This document shows positions 1 to 11,182 of a stretch of 64,000 nucleotides of DNA, one piece after another. How positions within the stretch are numbered: position 1 is the stretch's first letter; each line of letters opens with the position of its first letter. The stretch is from contig CM055097.1 in the NCBI GenBank assembly GCA_029204225.1, positions 66,434,644-66,498,643 on the forward strand. Direction: 5' to 3'. The notes under the pieces are model-generated. The model ran no database searches, was not told where the DNA came from, and saw only the letters and a list, made by a program, of their open reading frames with translations. The DNA is from Diphasiastrum complanatum. Its lineage: Eukaryota; Streptophyta; Lycopodiopsida; Lycopodiales; Lycopodiaceae. Both the position numbers and the translations under genes were made by a program.

Positions 1-620
1 AGCAAATTATCCCAAGAGATCATCATCATTGCTCTCAACTGCTAGCAAATTTAAGGCATAATGGCGGGCATTGATACAAATATTTTGACGACGATAAAAT
101 CCCCGACCCCCTTCTTACTGTAGTTCCATCAAACAGGGAATGCGAATAATTGATCCTTTACGAATCAGATCAAAGTCACATCTCAAATCCTTTGAGGTAT
201 TTTAAATCAAGCAGCACAGAACGTACGTGACAGCAAAACGGGCGAAAATTTTGCAAAACTATCACTGAATGAATCGAAGAAGAAATTTCCTGCTTTCAGA
301 GAGGGCCGATGCTTGCATATCCATCACAGGCGCGATCCGGCAGCAATGGGGAAAACAGCAGATGGATGCGATTCAAAGGCAGGCAGCAGATGAAAGAGAT
401 GCAGCGAGGAAAAGCCAGAGACGATGATTTGCAGATCGTCGATAAAAGAGAGAAGACGATTCGATCGAACAAGCCATCTTTTTCTTTAGCTTTTGGGGGG
501 TAAGGGCCTTTTTCGGATTTGTCAATCGTTTTCTTCAATTTTTGGGGCAATAGCCCTTTTTTTACTGAATTTTTAAGTATGGCCTTCAAATAATGCATGG
601 CCCTCACCAAGGACGAAAGA
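1..620. other. CpG-richer, gene-start-like segment without a proven gene
   Basis: Between about 269 and 480 the sequence is richer in G, C and CpG than its AT-rich surroundings, as plant first exons and 5'UTRs often are. On the plus strand, ATG at 269 opens a 52-codon frame ending in TGA at 425-427. Its product would be rich in Arg, Gln, Ala and Asp and probably helical. The minus strand is open across 296-610, but the peptide resembles nothing. Either strand could carry a first exon, with the rest of a minus-strand gene lying left of the window. No splice-supported structure can be shown, so no gene is called. Confidence 0.25.
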
Positions 621-2270
621 AATTTTGGATGCCAAGTTAATCAACTCAGGCAAGCAGCTTTCCATGAAGAAGAACCTGGGTTGTCATATTTCATCTTTAC
701 ATGGACCTTGCACGGGTTGGCTGCTTCTTCAACTGGTAGCATGCTCTTGAGTTGGGAGAGATCGAGTCAAGCCTCCAATTTTAAAGCTTAAAAATTCACA
801 ACAATAATCAATTACGTCAAGTAATGGCTATGAGTTGAACCAGTCTGAAAACCATCGCTCAATAACCATCGCTCACCAAGACCGATAGATTATTTTAAGA
901 AATGGTCCTCCCCATGGCCATTACATGGTGTGTAAATCGTTGATGATTCTAAAATTGTTTAAGATGAGCAATTTATGTGTTGGGAAATGAATTTTTCAAT
1001 GGTCTTTATGTGGAGTTATGACAAGAAATGACCTATTATTATTCGTGATCATGATGTAGTATTTTCCACCCTCCAATGAAAGGCCCATGCTTGCTTGCAT
1101 ACATAATCTTACTTGCACCCTGGTTCAAGTTAAGATTAAGGTTCCTCTATTCTTAATTAGAATGTCCTAAAAAGGTCAATGAAACATCCTTTTCTTAGTA
1201 TAAAGGATTCTGAAGCCATTTTGCTTTATGATCTAAATTTTATGTATGGCCCACACTTCTTGACTTCTCATATGCTTCCAAGTTCTTTTTTGAATTTTTA
1301 GGGGCCAACCACCATAATCTCTTTCTTAATCCTCCCACACACGGTGAGTCGGTGTATCATGCTTCAGTTGGGCTTTCCCACCCAAGTTCGAATTTATGTG
1401 GGGTTCATATTACCAAGAAGCATAATCTCTTTCTGGAAACCTTCATGGACTTCTATATTCATACTATGCCACCAACCCAACGGGGTTGGCTCAGTTGATT
1501 AGCTTGGCATCTTTGGTCCCAAGTTTGAGCCTCTTCTTGGAAACCAAAAAGCATAATATGTCACACCGTCATTTTCAAAAAGCCATAATCTAATTTGAAG
1601 TTGTTTTACAATCTAATGTTTAAAAGCATAGAATAAATAATCATGGAATATGCCCATTGGAAAATCTTGCTCTCATAAAGAGCGAGGAATCCTAATCTTT
1701 GCGTCAATTGATGCACTTCATGAATGAACATTAAAATGCCAAGCCAATCCTTTGTCTATTAAGGAATGAGAACTTCAATCTTATTAGACACGTCTATAAA
1801 ACATTATCGATTAATAAATGAGAACTTCAATCTTATTAGACATATCTATAAAACATAACTCTTTGAGTAACATCTACTTCACATGTGAAGCATTAAAAAA
1901 CTCCTTATGGCTTTGTCTTGCCAAGGTAAGATTAGTTTTAGCTATGGGTTATGGTTGTTCAAGAGAGGTGAAAAAGACAACACTGCCCTACAAATGCCGA
2001 AGGTGCGCTAATGGAAAAGTGAAGGTACCCTATAAATCAAATCTTAAGGCATTTGTCAGAGTGTCGCATTTTTCGCATCTTCACAATGTTCATTTCAACG
2101 AAGGCTGACGTCGCGGCCTTCTCACGTCATCCCATGCAACTGTGCAAACAGAATTGACAACGACAGCAGCCACCCACGATCTCCCACAGACATCACATCC
2201 ACTTTGTACTTTCTTCATTTGCACACCTGTAAAAGTATGTATATATATTGAATACCATTTGTGTATTCTG
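620..2270. other. Intergenic DNA, no gene seen
   Basis: AT-rich sequence with stops in every frame. Apart from the tRNA-like SINE candidate entered separately, a near-repeat of about 35 bases appears twice (starting about 1770 and 1818, both containing gagaacttcaatcttattag). Nothing here looks coding. Confidence 0.5.
1475..1543 (+). repeat. tRNA-derived SINE-like head
   Basis: The stretch ggggttggctcagttgatta (from 1482) fits a pol III A box. About 30 bases on, ggtcccaagtttgagcctc (1515-1533) fits a B box. The spacing and order are those of a tRNA-related SINE head. A second B-box-like stretch (cccaagttcgaat) lies near 1381-1393. No poly-A tail or target duplication was identified, so the element is probably old or partial. 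Confidence 0.45.
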
Positions 2271-2272
2271 TA

Positions 2273-2986
2273 TGTGAGAGAAATTAAGTGAGAAACAAGC
2301 AACAAGCACAATAGCATCAGAAGCTTATCAGAGATAGACGAAGTAGATGCTTTTGCGCATCGATTCTTTGTATTGTCAGCAATAGGTTTATTCCTTTCAT
2401 AGATTGGATTAGCTTTGTGAAGCACGCGGTTTCGTCCACTATCGTCGTGTGCTCACCAGCATTATTGACCTGTATATTTTGCTATACTTAATCTGATTAC
2501 AGCTCTATTTGTTTTGCATTCAAATTTGTGTCAATATTGTTATGCTTTTTTACATTCTGTCTGACTCTCTTATTGCTTAATCTAGTAGTCTGTTCTTAGC
2601 AAATTATTATCAGTCTAGTTGTTCGCAACTAATATTTAGTCTTGTTTCTCGCGACTGATTATCAGTCAAGCTCAGTCTAACTCTTCGTAGATAATTTGTG
2701 ACTAATAATTTGTCTAGTTGTTCACGACAAATTATCTTTTTGATGTTTTGTTGCTTAATGTTTGGCTACGTAATCAGATCGAACGTGATTTCTATCACTA
2801 ACGTTCTACTCTTGTCTGATAGGCATAGTCATGCTTAGGGAAAGAGTGAGATAGCTCATTCGCTACACACAAACTCTTTTCGTTCGAGTTCGTTTCTTTT
2901 TCGAGTTTCGAGTTTGCTTCTTTTCGTGTTCGTTTCTTTTCGAGCTATTTTCGTTTTTCTCTCTCACACAGCCTCTTTCTCCAACA
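2273..2986 (+). repeat. Copia 5' LTR (family A)
   Basis: This sequence ends in ctccaaca directly before a canonical initiator-Met PBS, so it is a 5' long terminal repeat. Two further copies support it. The last 85 bases or so recur at about 4789-4874 in the same orientation, and a copy of about 655 bp lies inverted at 59748-60402. Shared landmarks include the pyrimidine-rich end and the segment around 2340-2440 (gcacgcggtttcgtcc). The 5' boundary is uncertain: similarity to the far copy is clear from about 2334, and 2273 is only a plausible TG start. Confidence 0.75.
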
Positions 2987-2998
2987 TGGTATCAGAGC
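2987..2998 (+). promoter_or_regulatory. Primer-binding site (initiator tRNA-Met)
   Basis: tggtatcagagc immediately follows the LTR end. It is the usual copia minus-strand primer site, complementary to the 3' end of plant initiator tRNA-Met. Confidence 0.85.
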
Positions 2999-3142
2999 TA
3001 TTTTCTGTAGCCTGATAATCTTCCACAGTAACAAGACTCTACTAGCTGATAGAGTAATTGTCTTCTTGTTCTGTGTTTTCACACCAGATTTTCATACGTA
3101 AGTCACTGATAGTTTTTCCTATCACCTAGACTAATCTTCCAC

Positions 3143-4790
3143 ATGGATCCCCAAGGGAAAGCCAGTCCTATCATGGACAAGCTTGATGGAGCCAATTACC
3201 ATTTGTGAAAATTTAAGATGAAAACAGTGCTAATGGCTAAAGAATTGTATGACGTTGTTACAGGTGCAGAAGGAAAACCCGAAGTAGACGACACAACAAT
3301 CACCAAATGGAAGCTGAAGGATGGAAAGGCTTTCGCGCTGATCATCCCCAACATTTCAGATACCCAGATCGGCCATGTATCCGAAGCCCAGACATCCAAA
3401 GAAAGCACACTATACGAAGTGCGAGATATAGCTTCCAGCTACATCTCAAGAAGAAAATTTACTCCCTCAAGATGGCGAATGCCCTGTAAAATCACATCAA
3501 CCAATTCAAGAACCTGCTGAAGCAAATGGCCGTTGTCGGATCTGTCATAGACGATCAAGACGCAGTGATGCAACTGCTTACAAGCTTGCCAAACTCATAC
3601 GACAGTTGGGTGGTGATCATCACGACACATCCAGAACTGACTCTTTCGAGAGTCATTACAATGTTGTTGCAAGAAGACATGTGGAGGAACGAAGCCTCAA
3701 GTTCCTCAGCTGATTCTCACGCTTTGTACACGAACAAGAGCACGACTAAGCATAAGAAGAAGAAAGACCCGAAGCAATCAAAGCAAGACCAGAAACCAGC
3801 ACAGCACAAAAAATAGTCGAATCCGTAGACGAAGAAAAAGTTGTTCTACATATACTACAAGCGAAACAACCACGAAATTCAAGAATGTCGGATACTACAA
3901 GCAAAGAACAACAGCAAGGGGCAGTCGAATCAAGTGGCAAATGAAGCTACAAAAGCTCCACAGCCCACTCAAGAAGCGGATCATGATGCCTTCATGACCA
4001 GCCATCAAGGAGCATCCAGCGACAGTTCTTGGTTCCTAGATCTCGGTGCACTCAGCATATGACCAGCCTCATTGGTTGTTTCGAGTCCTATACACCCTAC
4101 AGTACCAATAAATGGCAACAATAGCACACAAGCTATTAAAGGTGAAGGTACTGTAAGATTAAGCTTTGCAAATGATCAGTCTAAGCTACTTTCTAAAGTC
4201 TCGTATGTACCAAATTTATCTACCAATCTGCTCTCTGTAAGCAGAATCACAGATTTAGGACATAGAGTAAAATTCGAATGTGATCAGCGCAAAGTAGTTG
4301 ATAGGATAGGCAAGATCCTAGCACTCAGAAAGAGGCATGGATACTTGTATAGATTAAGTCATTGCTTTTCTGCCTCTAGTCAAGCGTTCAGTACTTCTAT
4401 TCAAGCAAATACAAGCTTACTTTGGCCTTATAGACTTGGTCACTTGAATCATGTTGTTGTACAACAAATGTCTCGACATTCTATTGTTCTTGATCTAGAT
4501 TATCCTAGAGATAAAGTCGAGTTACATGTCTATCAAGAAGACTGTCTAGTTGGTAAATAGACTAGGAAACCATTTAGATCAAGCCATCAGCATACTCCTA
4601 GAGGCATTGTACATTCAGACATTTGTGGCCTGATGAAAAATCCTTTGCTGAAGGATGCAAAGTATTTTATAACTTTTATTGATGAATTTTCCAGAAGGAC
4701 TATGGTGTACTTAATAAAGAAGAAATCATCTTCAAGGAGCGTGCAAAAAAAGAGACTGGAAGGACGATCAAGGCCCTAAGGTTAGACAAT
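3143..4790 (+). pseudogene. Decayed copia gag-protease-integrase
   Basis: The Gag reading starts at ATG 3143 and keeps the early copia pattern (KLDGANYHL, then KFKMKTVLMAKELYDVV). It is cut by an in-frame TGA where a Trp codon is expected, then by shifts near 3400-3500. Gag resumes at about 3485-3816 (LLTSLPNSYDSWVVII, then a Lys-rich tail). A damaged zinc knuckle follows near 3841-3890 and keeps only part of the Cys/His set. The protease site near 4030 reads DLGA instead of DSGA and is followed by a stop. Next come a GAG-pre-integrase segment (WPYRLGHLN near 4420) and the first part of the integrase core (HSDICG, then FITFIDEFSRRTM, near 4613-4710). The rest of integrase, RT and RNase H are missing: near 4790 the sequence jumps to LTR. 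This is a non-autonomous, internally deleted relic. Confidence 0.85.
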
Positions 4791-4874
4791 TGTTCGCTTC
4801 TTTTCGTGTTCGTTTCTTTTTTAGCTATTTTAGTTTTTCTCTCTCTCTCTCACACACACCCTCTTTCTCCAACA
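4789..4874 (+). repeat. Copia 3' LTR remnant (family A)
   Basis: The stretch from gttcgcttcttttcgtgttc to ctctttctccaaca repeats the last part of the LTR at about 2900-2986, with a slightly longer CT run. Only the 3' end of the LTR survives, so the right half of the element was lost by deletion reaching into the LTR. Confidence 0.8.
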
Positions 4875-5301
4875 GTATTGAGATCATGTGACCAATCACA
4901 ACTAAGAGATACATGAAATTGGTCCAATCAAAAGTAAGAGTCCATATATAACTAAGCTAATCACTAGAGGGGATCCAATCATGTTTCACACCCCTTCACC
5001 TCAAGTTGCTACATATATGTGTTTTAGATCAATGCTATGTAAGTTTTTTGGAGTTAATGTGAGATTCTATATTTGAGCTATTTTGGCTTTCTCTCTCTGC
5101 CCGAGAGCAAGGCTTTTCCACAAGTCTCCACACATGTGAATGTACTTTGGTGTTTGATATATGCATGTTACATAGTGCTCTTGCCTTAGATTTGTGAGAT
5201 AGATCTTGGATTTCAATCTATGCTTGATCTTTGTGCAATCACCACATCTTAGGAGATCATAATCACACTTTTGGGGAGTCCCACATGTGTGAAATTTAAC
5301 A
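4875..5301 (+). repeat. Second copia-type LTR (partial)
   Basis: The region ends in atttaaca directly before a PBS and contains CT-rich and TA-rich stretches typical of an LTR. It is unlike the LTR to its left, so it belongs to another family. Its left edge abuts the family-A LTR stub and is probably truncated. No partner LTR was found. Confidence 0.5.
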
Positions 5302-5313
5302 TGGTATCCGAGC
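5302..5313 (+). promoter_or_regulatory. Variant copia primer-binding site
   Basis: tggtatccgagc is one base away from the standard initiator-Met PBS and directly follows an LTR-like end (ttaaca). It marks the start of an internal region on the plus strand. No gag could be followed downstream. Confidence 0.6.
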
Positions 5314-5869
5314 CTACCTAAGATATCCATTCATAAATCAAGAGTGATGAAAATTTTGCCTTGAATTCAAGATCTAGAGAGTGTGGTTGCTTCTCCTTTG
5401 CTATCTTTGTGATTTAAGAATCTAAAGGGGTCTAAATCAAGTTGATTGGACTCAGCCTGGTACTGTACAGAATTCAGTGCTCAGACACGTGTGAAGGTCA
5501 ATCCACTTTGACCAAGTGGTTCTCCTTCAAGGGTGATCCAAAATATATGCTTGATAGCTTGCTAGAAAGCTAGTAGAGTCAAGATTGTGTTGACATCAAT
5601 TGGATGTGCCAATAAAAAGTTACATCTATTTTTATCAAGGTGGGTATGGCACCCAACCTAGTTGCAAACATTTTGTTTGACTCATGTCTTGCTTGTTTGA
5701 TCTAGAAACTCAAGAAAAAACTTGCCAATCTTGTCTATTTGAAATCTAGACAATTTTTTGAGGTCATAGCCACATAGTTTCATGCAAACCAATTGTATTT
5801 GAGTCATTTGTGGATTTTTTTGAGTGTTTTTTGTGTGCTTGAGTCAATTTGACCCAAGATTTGTATTGG
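5314..5869. other. Unassigned retroelement leader or filler
   Basis: Lies between the variant PBS and the gypsy pol fragment. Stops occur in all frames and no motif was recognised. It is probably the untranslated leader of the copia whose PBS precedes it, plus unidentified filler. Confidence 0.4.
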
Positions 5870-6230
5870 AACGAATTATAAGTTGTCTATTAGATATTGT
5901 AAACAGTTTCGAATTATAAATAATATTGGATTTTTAGCTTATGAAATTAATCTTCAAGACAAGTCTATTGTTGACCTAGTGTTTCATATAAGCCAGTTGA
6001 AATAAAGTTCATATGAAGGTAATACAATTAGATTTGATGAAGATCTTACTCATTTGGAAGGTTTATTATTAGAGTGTGTGTTAGAACTAAAAAAAATACT
6101 CAAAATAAGAGGATAACTCTAAGTGCTTGATTTGATGGAAAGGACGCACTAAGGATGATGATTCGTGGGAAAGAGTTGAAAGCATAAAGAAGAATTTTTC
6201 TAAGTTTTACTTTTGAGGACAAAAGTAGCT
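5870..6230 (+). pseudogene. Ty3/gypsy chromovirus pol 3' end with chromodomain
   Basis: The plus strand encodes the conserved tail of a gypsy integrase: a segment reading FLAYEINLQ, then VFHISQLK near 5990-6005, matching the family pattern of an A-Y-x-L stretch followed by a VFHVSxLK-like motif. After frame changes, a chromodomain-like stretch follows near 6130-6220 (WKGRTKDDDSWERVESIKK), with the aromatic/acidic pattern of chromovirus chromodomains. Stops interrupt it (LI*WKG, FYF*). Everything upstream of the integrase tail is absent. Chromodomains of this group are thought to steer integration to heterochromatin. This copy is dead. Confidence 0.75.
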
Positions 6231-6863
6231 CAAGGGGGTTTCCCCCTTGAAGCTTGATGAATAGAAGCTTGACATCATTAGTGAGTTCTCATGTGGACTC
6301 TCTTCCTCCTCTTGGCTGATGTTTGTTTGTCCTTGTGCTTGCTTCTTCTTGAAGCATTCCGAGGCATAGTGCCCCCATCTTGGTACAATAGTAGCATTTG
6401 ATCTTGGACTTGTCCTTCTTGGTCTTGCTTGGAGTTGGAGTTGAAGATCCATCGTAATCTTCAATATTTGCTTTTGACTCTTCTTGAATGTAGCTCCCTT
6501 TTGCTCTTGGTTTTGCCCTAGCTCTTGGTGAAGAGTGCTTGATCATCTCCATCATGGATAGAAAGCCTATCCATCCTTGCATTGAAGTGTTGTCTCCTAT
6601 TCTCCTCGGCCACGAGGACACCTTGGAGGTCTTCCTTTAGGAGTTCATTGGCTACATTCATTTTAATACAATGAAGAGCTAGTTTGCACCTCTTCTTGTA
6701 TTTAGTGGATTCTTGAGGGTGGCTAGGCTCATCCTCATCCCCTCACTATATCCATAAGGTCTTGCATTACAAAGATTGATTTCATTCTTAGTTTCCAAAT
6801 AGAATAGTTTGATTGGTTCACCCTATCACAAGAATCCAAAAGATAAACATTCATGGATGCCAT
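6225..6863 (-). pseudogene. Copia Gag fragment with CCHC knuckle
   Basis: On the minus strand an ATG at 6863 opens a copia Gag start: a short leader, then NQSNYSIWKLRMKSIFVMQD, the conserved N-Y-x-x-W-K-x-R-M pattern. A stop and frame changes follow. The C-terminal half is in two overlapping frames (6621-6289 and 6464-6207) and carries a zinc knuckle, with CYYC in one frame and GHYASECFKKK in the next, so a single-base shift sits inside the finger. The reading ends near 6225, where the sequence joins the chromovirus fragment on the other strand. No protease, integrase or RT of this copy is present. Confidence 0.75.
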
Positions 6864-7669
6864 CCTCCTCTAAACAAGAGATTGATCTCTAAGAATGAAT
6901 ACACAATAGAAAGGATGCAAGTTCTAGCTATCCCACTATCTAGGGACCTAAGAATGATCAACAAATGAATTCTCAAAAAGATGCTATTTGATCTTGAGCT
7001 CAATCAATTCTATTGAAAAAGATACAAATTGAAACTAGCTTGCTTGATGTAGAAAAATGACCCAAATTGACGACTCCTTGATCTAAACTTCACACGACTT
7101 ATAAAGATCCAATCTACCTGAGAAAAGATGATATAATTGCACATAAATGCCACTCTAAATCACTCTTATAAGATCAGGTTGAACCTTTATATAAGAATCA
7201 AACAATCTACTTTCCAAGCACAAGCTAAAAAGATCACAATTTTGACAAAAAATTGATCTTAATGATGAGTAAATGCAAAATGCTTTGGACTGAACCTAAA
7301 TCACTCTTAGGAGGTCTTTCATACACCTGATAATAGCCTAAATCAGCTCCAAAAATCTTGATCCTAGCTCTTCAATGCTAAAATGCTACTCCTCGAGATT
7401 GTCTCCAAAACTCACTTTGAATCAAATGTAAGGAAGCAAGCAAAACCTCCTAACTTGGTCTTGTAGATAAGAAGTGACTTGATTTTGGTTTTAGAGGCCT
7501 AAACACCCGTAGATCAGATCCTTCAAGACTCCTAGGACTTCACTTAGTTTGATCAAGAATGAAGATGCAAATCATAAATAATCACAAAAAATCAATCATT
7601 GCTTGAATTGATCAAGATCTATGATGCTAGTGAATCAAATTGCAAGAATTTGGCTCATTTCATAACATA
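6864..7669 (-). other. Copia untranslated leader
   Basis: This stretch lies between the minus-strand PBS and the Gag start. It is AT-rich with no long open frame, as expected for the leader of the minus-strand copia element. Confidence 0.5.
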
Positions 7670-7681
7670 GCTCTGATACCA
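7670..7681 (-). promoter_or_regulatory. Primer-binding site (initiator tRNA-Met)
   Basis: gctctgatacca on the plus strand reads tggtatcagagc on the minus strand, the standard copia PBS. It directly follows ttcaaca, an LTR end, on that strand. Confidence 0.85.
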
Positions 7682-8400
7682 TGTTGAAAATGCAGCAAAA
7701 AGATTCCAATAAAGGTTTGAAATGATGGAGGAAGCACCTTGAATAGATCCAATTGAGATACTATAGCAAAAACACCAACAAATTTAGTTTTTCCTAGCTT
7801 TTCCTTGGCTTGAACTCCACTACAAGGCTCACAATCTTGCAATTTCTTTCACGCGTGTGAATGTACGGACTGCCACAGGCAGAGTACAGTACCTTAACTT
7901 GCTAATCAATCCCACAAATGCAAAGAACTCAAAGCAAATAGCAAATATCAAGCATATGGATCAACAACAACATTGATAGAAGAAAAACCAATTTTTTACT
8001 CATTGAATTGATGTCACATATTTATACATAGGTGGCTCATATCTGAGCATTTTAGGGCTTCTCTGAACTCAACATAACCACCCTAACCTATAACCTAATA
8101 GATCATTGGATCCACCCTAATTAGGGGTCTAGATCACGAAATCCAAAAACAACAAAAAAACATGCTATTTTTGGTCCTATTTTCTCTCTACCCTATCTAT
8201 GCACTTTTTGGCCTCTTTTCAAAGGTGCCATCACAATGCAACATCTAAAGCTTTGGAAAAGCATCATATGCTATTTGGCATGTGTCACATCCAATTACAT
8301 GGCCATCTTGCCAATTACAATACATACGACCAAAATTGGTCCAAACTAGCTTGTGAATTTTATAGAAATTAATTACATGTCCCAAGCACTCCCCTATTTC
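7682..8400 (-). repeat. Copia 5' LTR (minus strand, family B)
   Basis: The minus-strand LTR ends at 7682 (reading ...ttcaaca) against the PBS. A TATA-like box, tataaatatgtga on the minus strand near 8015-8028, would start transcription inside it. The outer boundary was not found; 8400 is an estimate based on where LTR-like sequence seems to stop. Confidence 0.55.
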
Positions 8401-10300
8401 CTTCATCAATAATCACCAATAACCCAAGTGACCAGGCTTCCAAAAGATACAAGATATATAGGCCTATTTAAATGATTGAAGATAAAGAAGCATAGCTTGT
8501 ATTTATCTCTTAAACCAACAAATAAATCTTGACAAATGAACCTTTATTGCTCCCGCTCAATTTATAATAGTCTATCATGGCCTTCACTCAATCCCATTAT
8601 AAATAGCACATCCTCCAAGGTTATATATAAGCATCCAATTGTTATTAGGTTAATAATCCATGTGTAGCAACAACCTCGAACAATATCTAAAATCTAAAAT
8701 GTCCATAACAACATAAACTATTGTTTGTCTGAAGCTTCTATGGAGTTCACAATGGCTTCTACAATGCAACTATAAAATGCTCATCCTCCCCTAACTTCAG
8801 CATGTAATATGAGCATGTATGAGTAGAGTAAACTTTTAAAGCACAACCCAAAACACACAACATATATAAGGTGTTATAACATGGGTACTATTTCACAAAT
8901 ACATATGATATGGACATTGCTCCTTCACAATGTAGCACTTTTAAAATGCCAAAAAACTTCAACAAATGCATCAACTCACCACACATGATTATTGATATAC
9001 TATTGAACTCTTCGAAGATTGTATTGTATGCACCTCTTCTACATACGATTCCATGATGCTATACACATGCCCTGATTTTTTTGCAAAATATAAAATCAAA
9101 GTACACTAAACATACAATAACATTCTACGCTAATTGATTGCCTCAAATGGGGTACATGGAGCAAGAATAAACCTTTGTCCATGATGTACCATCACTAGTT
9201 GGCACAAATTACTCATTAAAGCTTAAAGTGATATTATATCTCTATTTGTTAGTAGTCATGTTTAGGCCGTCTTATCAAGCTGTCCAACAAAGATGGGAAA
9301 CTTCGAAATCCTCTTGGCAAATTCTATTCTTCACCTTATCTTTTTAGTAACATGTGTCATGCTCAGGCAAAAAGAGGGAGATATATAGCTTTGCTTGCTT
9401 TACACTAGCATCTACATCCATGAAAGTGCCAAACATTATTACTTTGAAATTTTATGCATTAAGTTTTGTTCCACTAAGTAGTAAAAACCGTATCAAGAAG
9501 CCTTTTTAGTATTGACATCCTACAAAGCTAATTCCCATATTTCCTTCTCGATTCCCATAATTTCCTCAAAAAGATGGTTCATTAATTGTAGCGATGCGGA
9601 CAAGCTCCACTAATCACCAATAATTCCAACGAATCAATCTTACATTCCATGGAGTTTCACGAGCACGAGTTTCTGCAATCACTCAAGACAATTAAGACAA
9701 GTCCACCTTCTCCACAAGGTGATTCACAGTTCATATATACTTTTAAAAGCGCTTTTCAATCACTTTCATCATAATGCAAAACCTGTAATGCTCCGGAGTG
9801 CAAACTTCTCTCCAGAAATTCATTTTCTTGCAAGCTTTCCAGATTTCCAGTTAAGCTTCTTGATAATCATGTCAATGCTCAGCCGATTTCTCAACCTTGT
9901 GTTTACTAAAATTCAAGGCTCAACATCATATTAACATCCAAGGTACTACGACCATCTCAAACAACTCAAAGAAGACCATTAACTATTTTCTCCTTTAAAA
10001 ACACATGGTTGAATAGCTCCTTGATTCTAAGAGAGAGTTCCAAGGTTCAAAATAAAATATAAACATATACGAAGTATGGCCAATAATTGTTTCTGACATT
10101 GATGTGATAGTCTGTCACTAACATAAGACACTTTCATCTAATCATTTTATGTTCCTGAATCCTGCAACTACCAATGGTATTTTCAATCATAAGCATAAAT
10201 TGCAAAAGATAAGGATATCATTTATAATGTTGAAATATAAGGCTTAATCTACAAACTTTTTGTAAAATTAATGATTATTATGGTCGTGGCACAGTTGCCT
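8401..10300. other. Gene-poor AT-rich DNA
   Basis: No protein motif, RNA gene or clear element end was recognised. A 71-codon plus-strand frame at 9719-9934 looks like chance. Confidence 0.45.
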
Positions 10301-11182
10301 GGTCAACTTTGGTTAGTGGCAGCATTGCTAGAGTTTTGTTCACCGAAATGTCTACTGGTATGTAATATAAATTCCTTACATACCGGAAAAGTGAACATTA
10401 GTTGAACTTCTCTAACAATAACATTCAGAACACTGGCAATTTTTCCCTGTATGATAGGTAAAGAACAGACTGTTGACAATGAGAACGTAATGCAGCCTGC
10501 TTTAGCAATCAATCTCCACCAATCATGCGCATTCATCCTTTTCAAGTAGATTGTAAGCACATATCCTGAGTTGGAGCCGGAGTCAAATTTGATCATTACT
10601 TTTCAGTAGCATTATGGTAGAGAATCAAGACTGTCCTCTCAAGTGATGCTATCTCCTCTTTTCAAAGTTCAATTGAATCAAACGTTGGCTGAAGTCCATC
10701 GCTGTCTGGCACTATGGCAGCTTGAAATAAAATACAAAGGAGCAAAGGGGCGAAAACTTTGAGCAACTTCAACTTCTAATCCAAATATGAAGCAACTTCA
10801 ACTTATAATCCAAATACAATACTGTATGCTACATGTAACAGCAAAAGTGAGCTTAATGTTTACAAGAGTGAAATTCCAGCATGTATGGTAATCGGCATCC
10901 TATAAATAACTATAATTTCAAAGACCCCGACAAGAAAAGCACATGATATCTAAGCAAAAAAAATAATAGTTAAGGCCTAGAATTGGACATCTTCGTAAAA
11001 CAGATGGAAAGATAATCCTACAACAAGCAAAGCTAAATGAGTAGCCAAAGGATCCTAGCTCATAAACTTCCAGAGGAGTCTTGTTCACTAAAGACGGCAC
11101 TGCCACCTTGCAAGTCTGTACAAGTTACTGATGAGTCTCAAGATCCAAAGTTGGTTCGTGATCAAGATTAAATCACTACCTC
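10301..11182 (-). other. 3' flank and probable 3'UTR of the SR45a-like gene
   Basis: Directly downstream (minus strand) of the stop codon at 11183-11185. The first 200-300 bases are the likely 3'UTR. No strong minus-strand AATAAA was found to fix the end. A 97-codon minus-strand frame at 10303-10596 has no recognised motif and is not called. Confidence 0.4.

Noticed and set aside
296-610. Minus-strand 104-codon frame near the left edge as a gene
   Set aside because: The peptide is a mix of basic and Cys/Leu-rich stretches without a motif. It is more likely a by-product of GC-richer DNA.
10303-10596. Minus-strand 97-codon frame as a gene downstream of the SR45a-like gene
   Set aside because: No recognised motif, no splice support, and it lies where 3'UTR or flank is expected.
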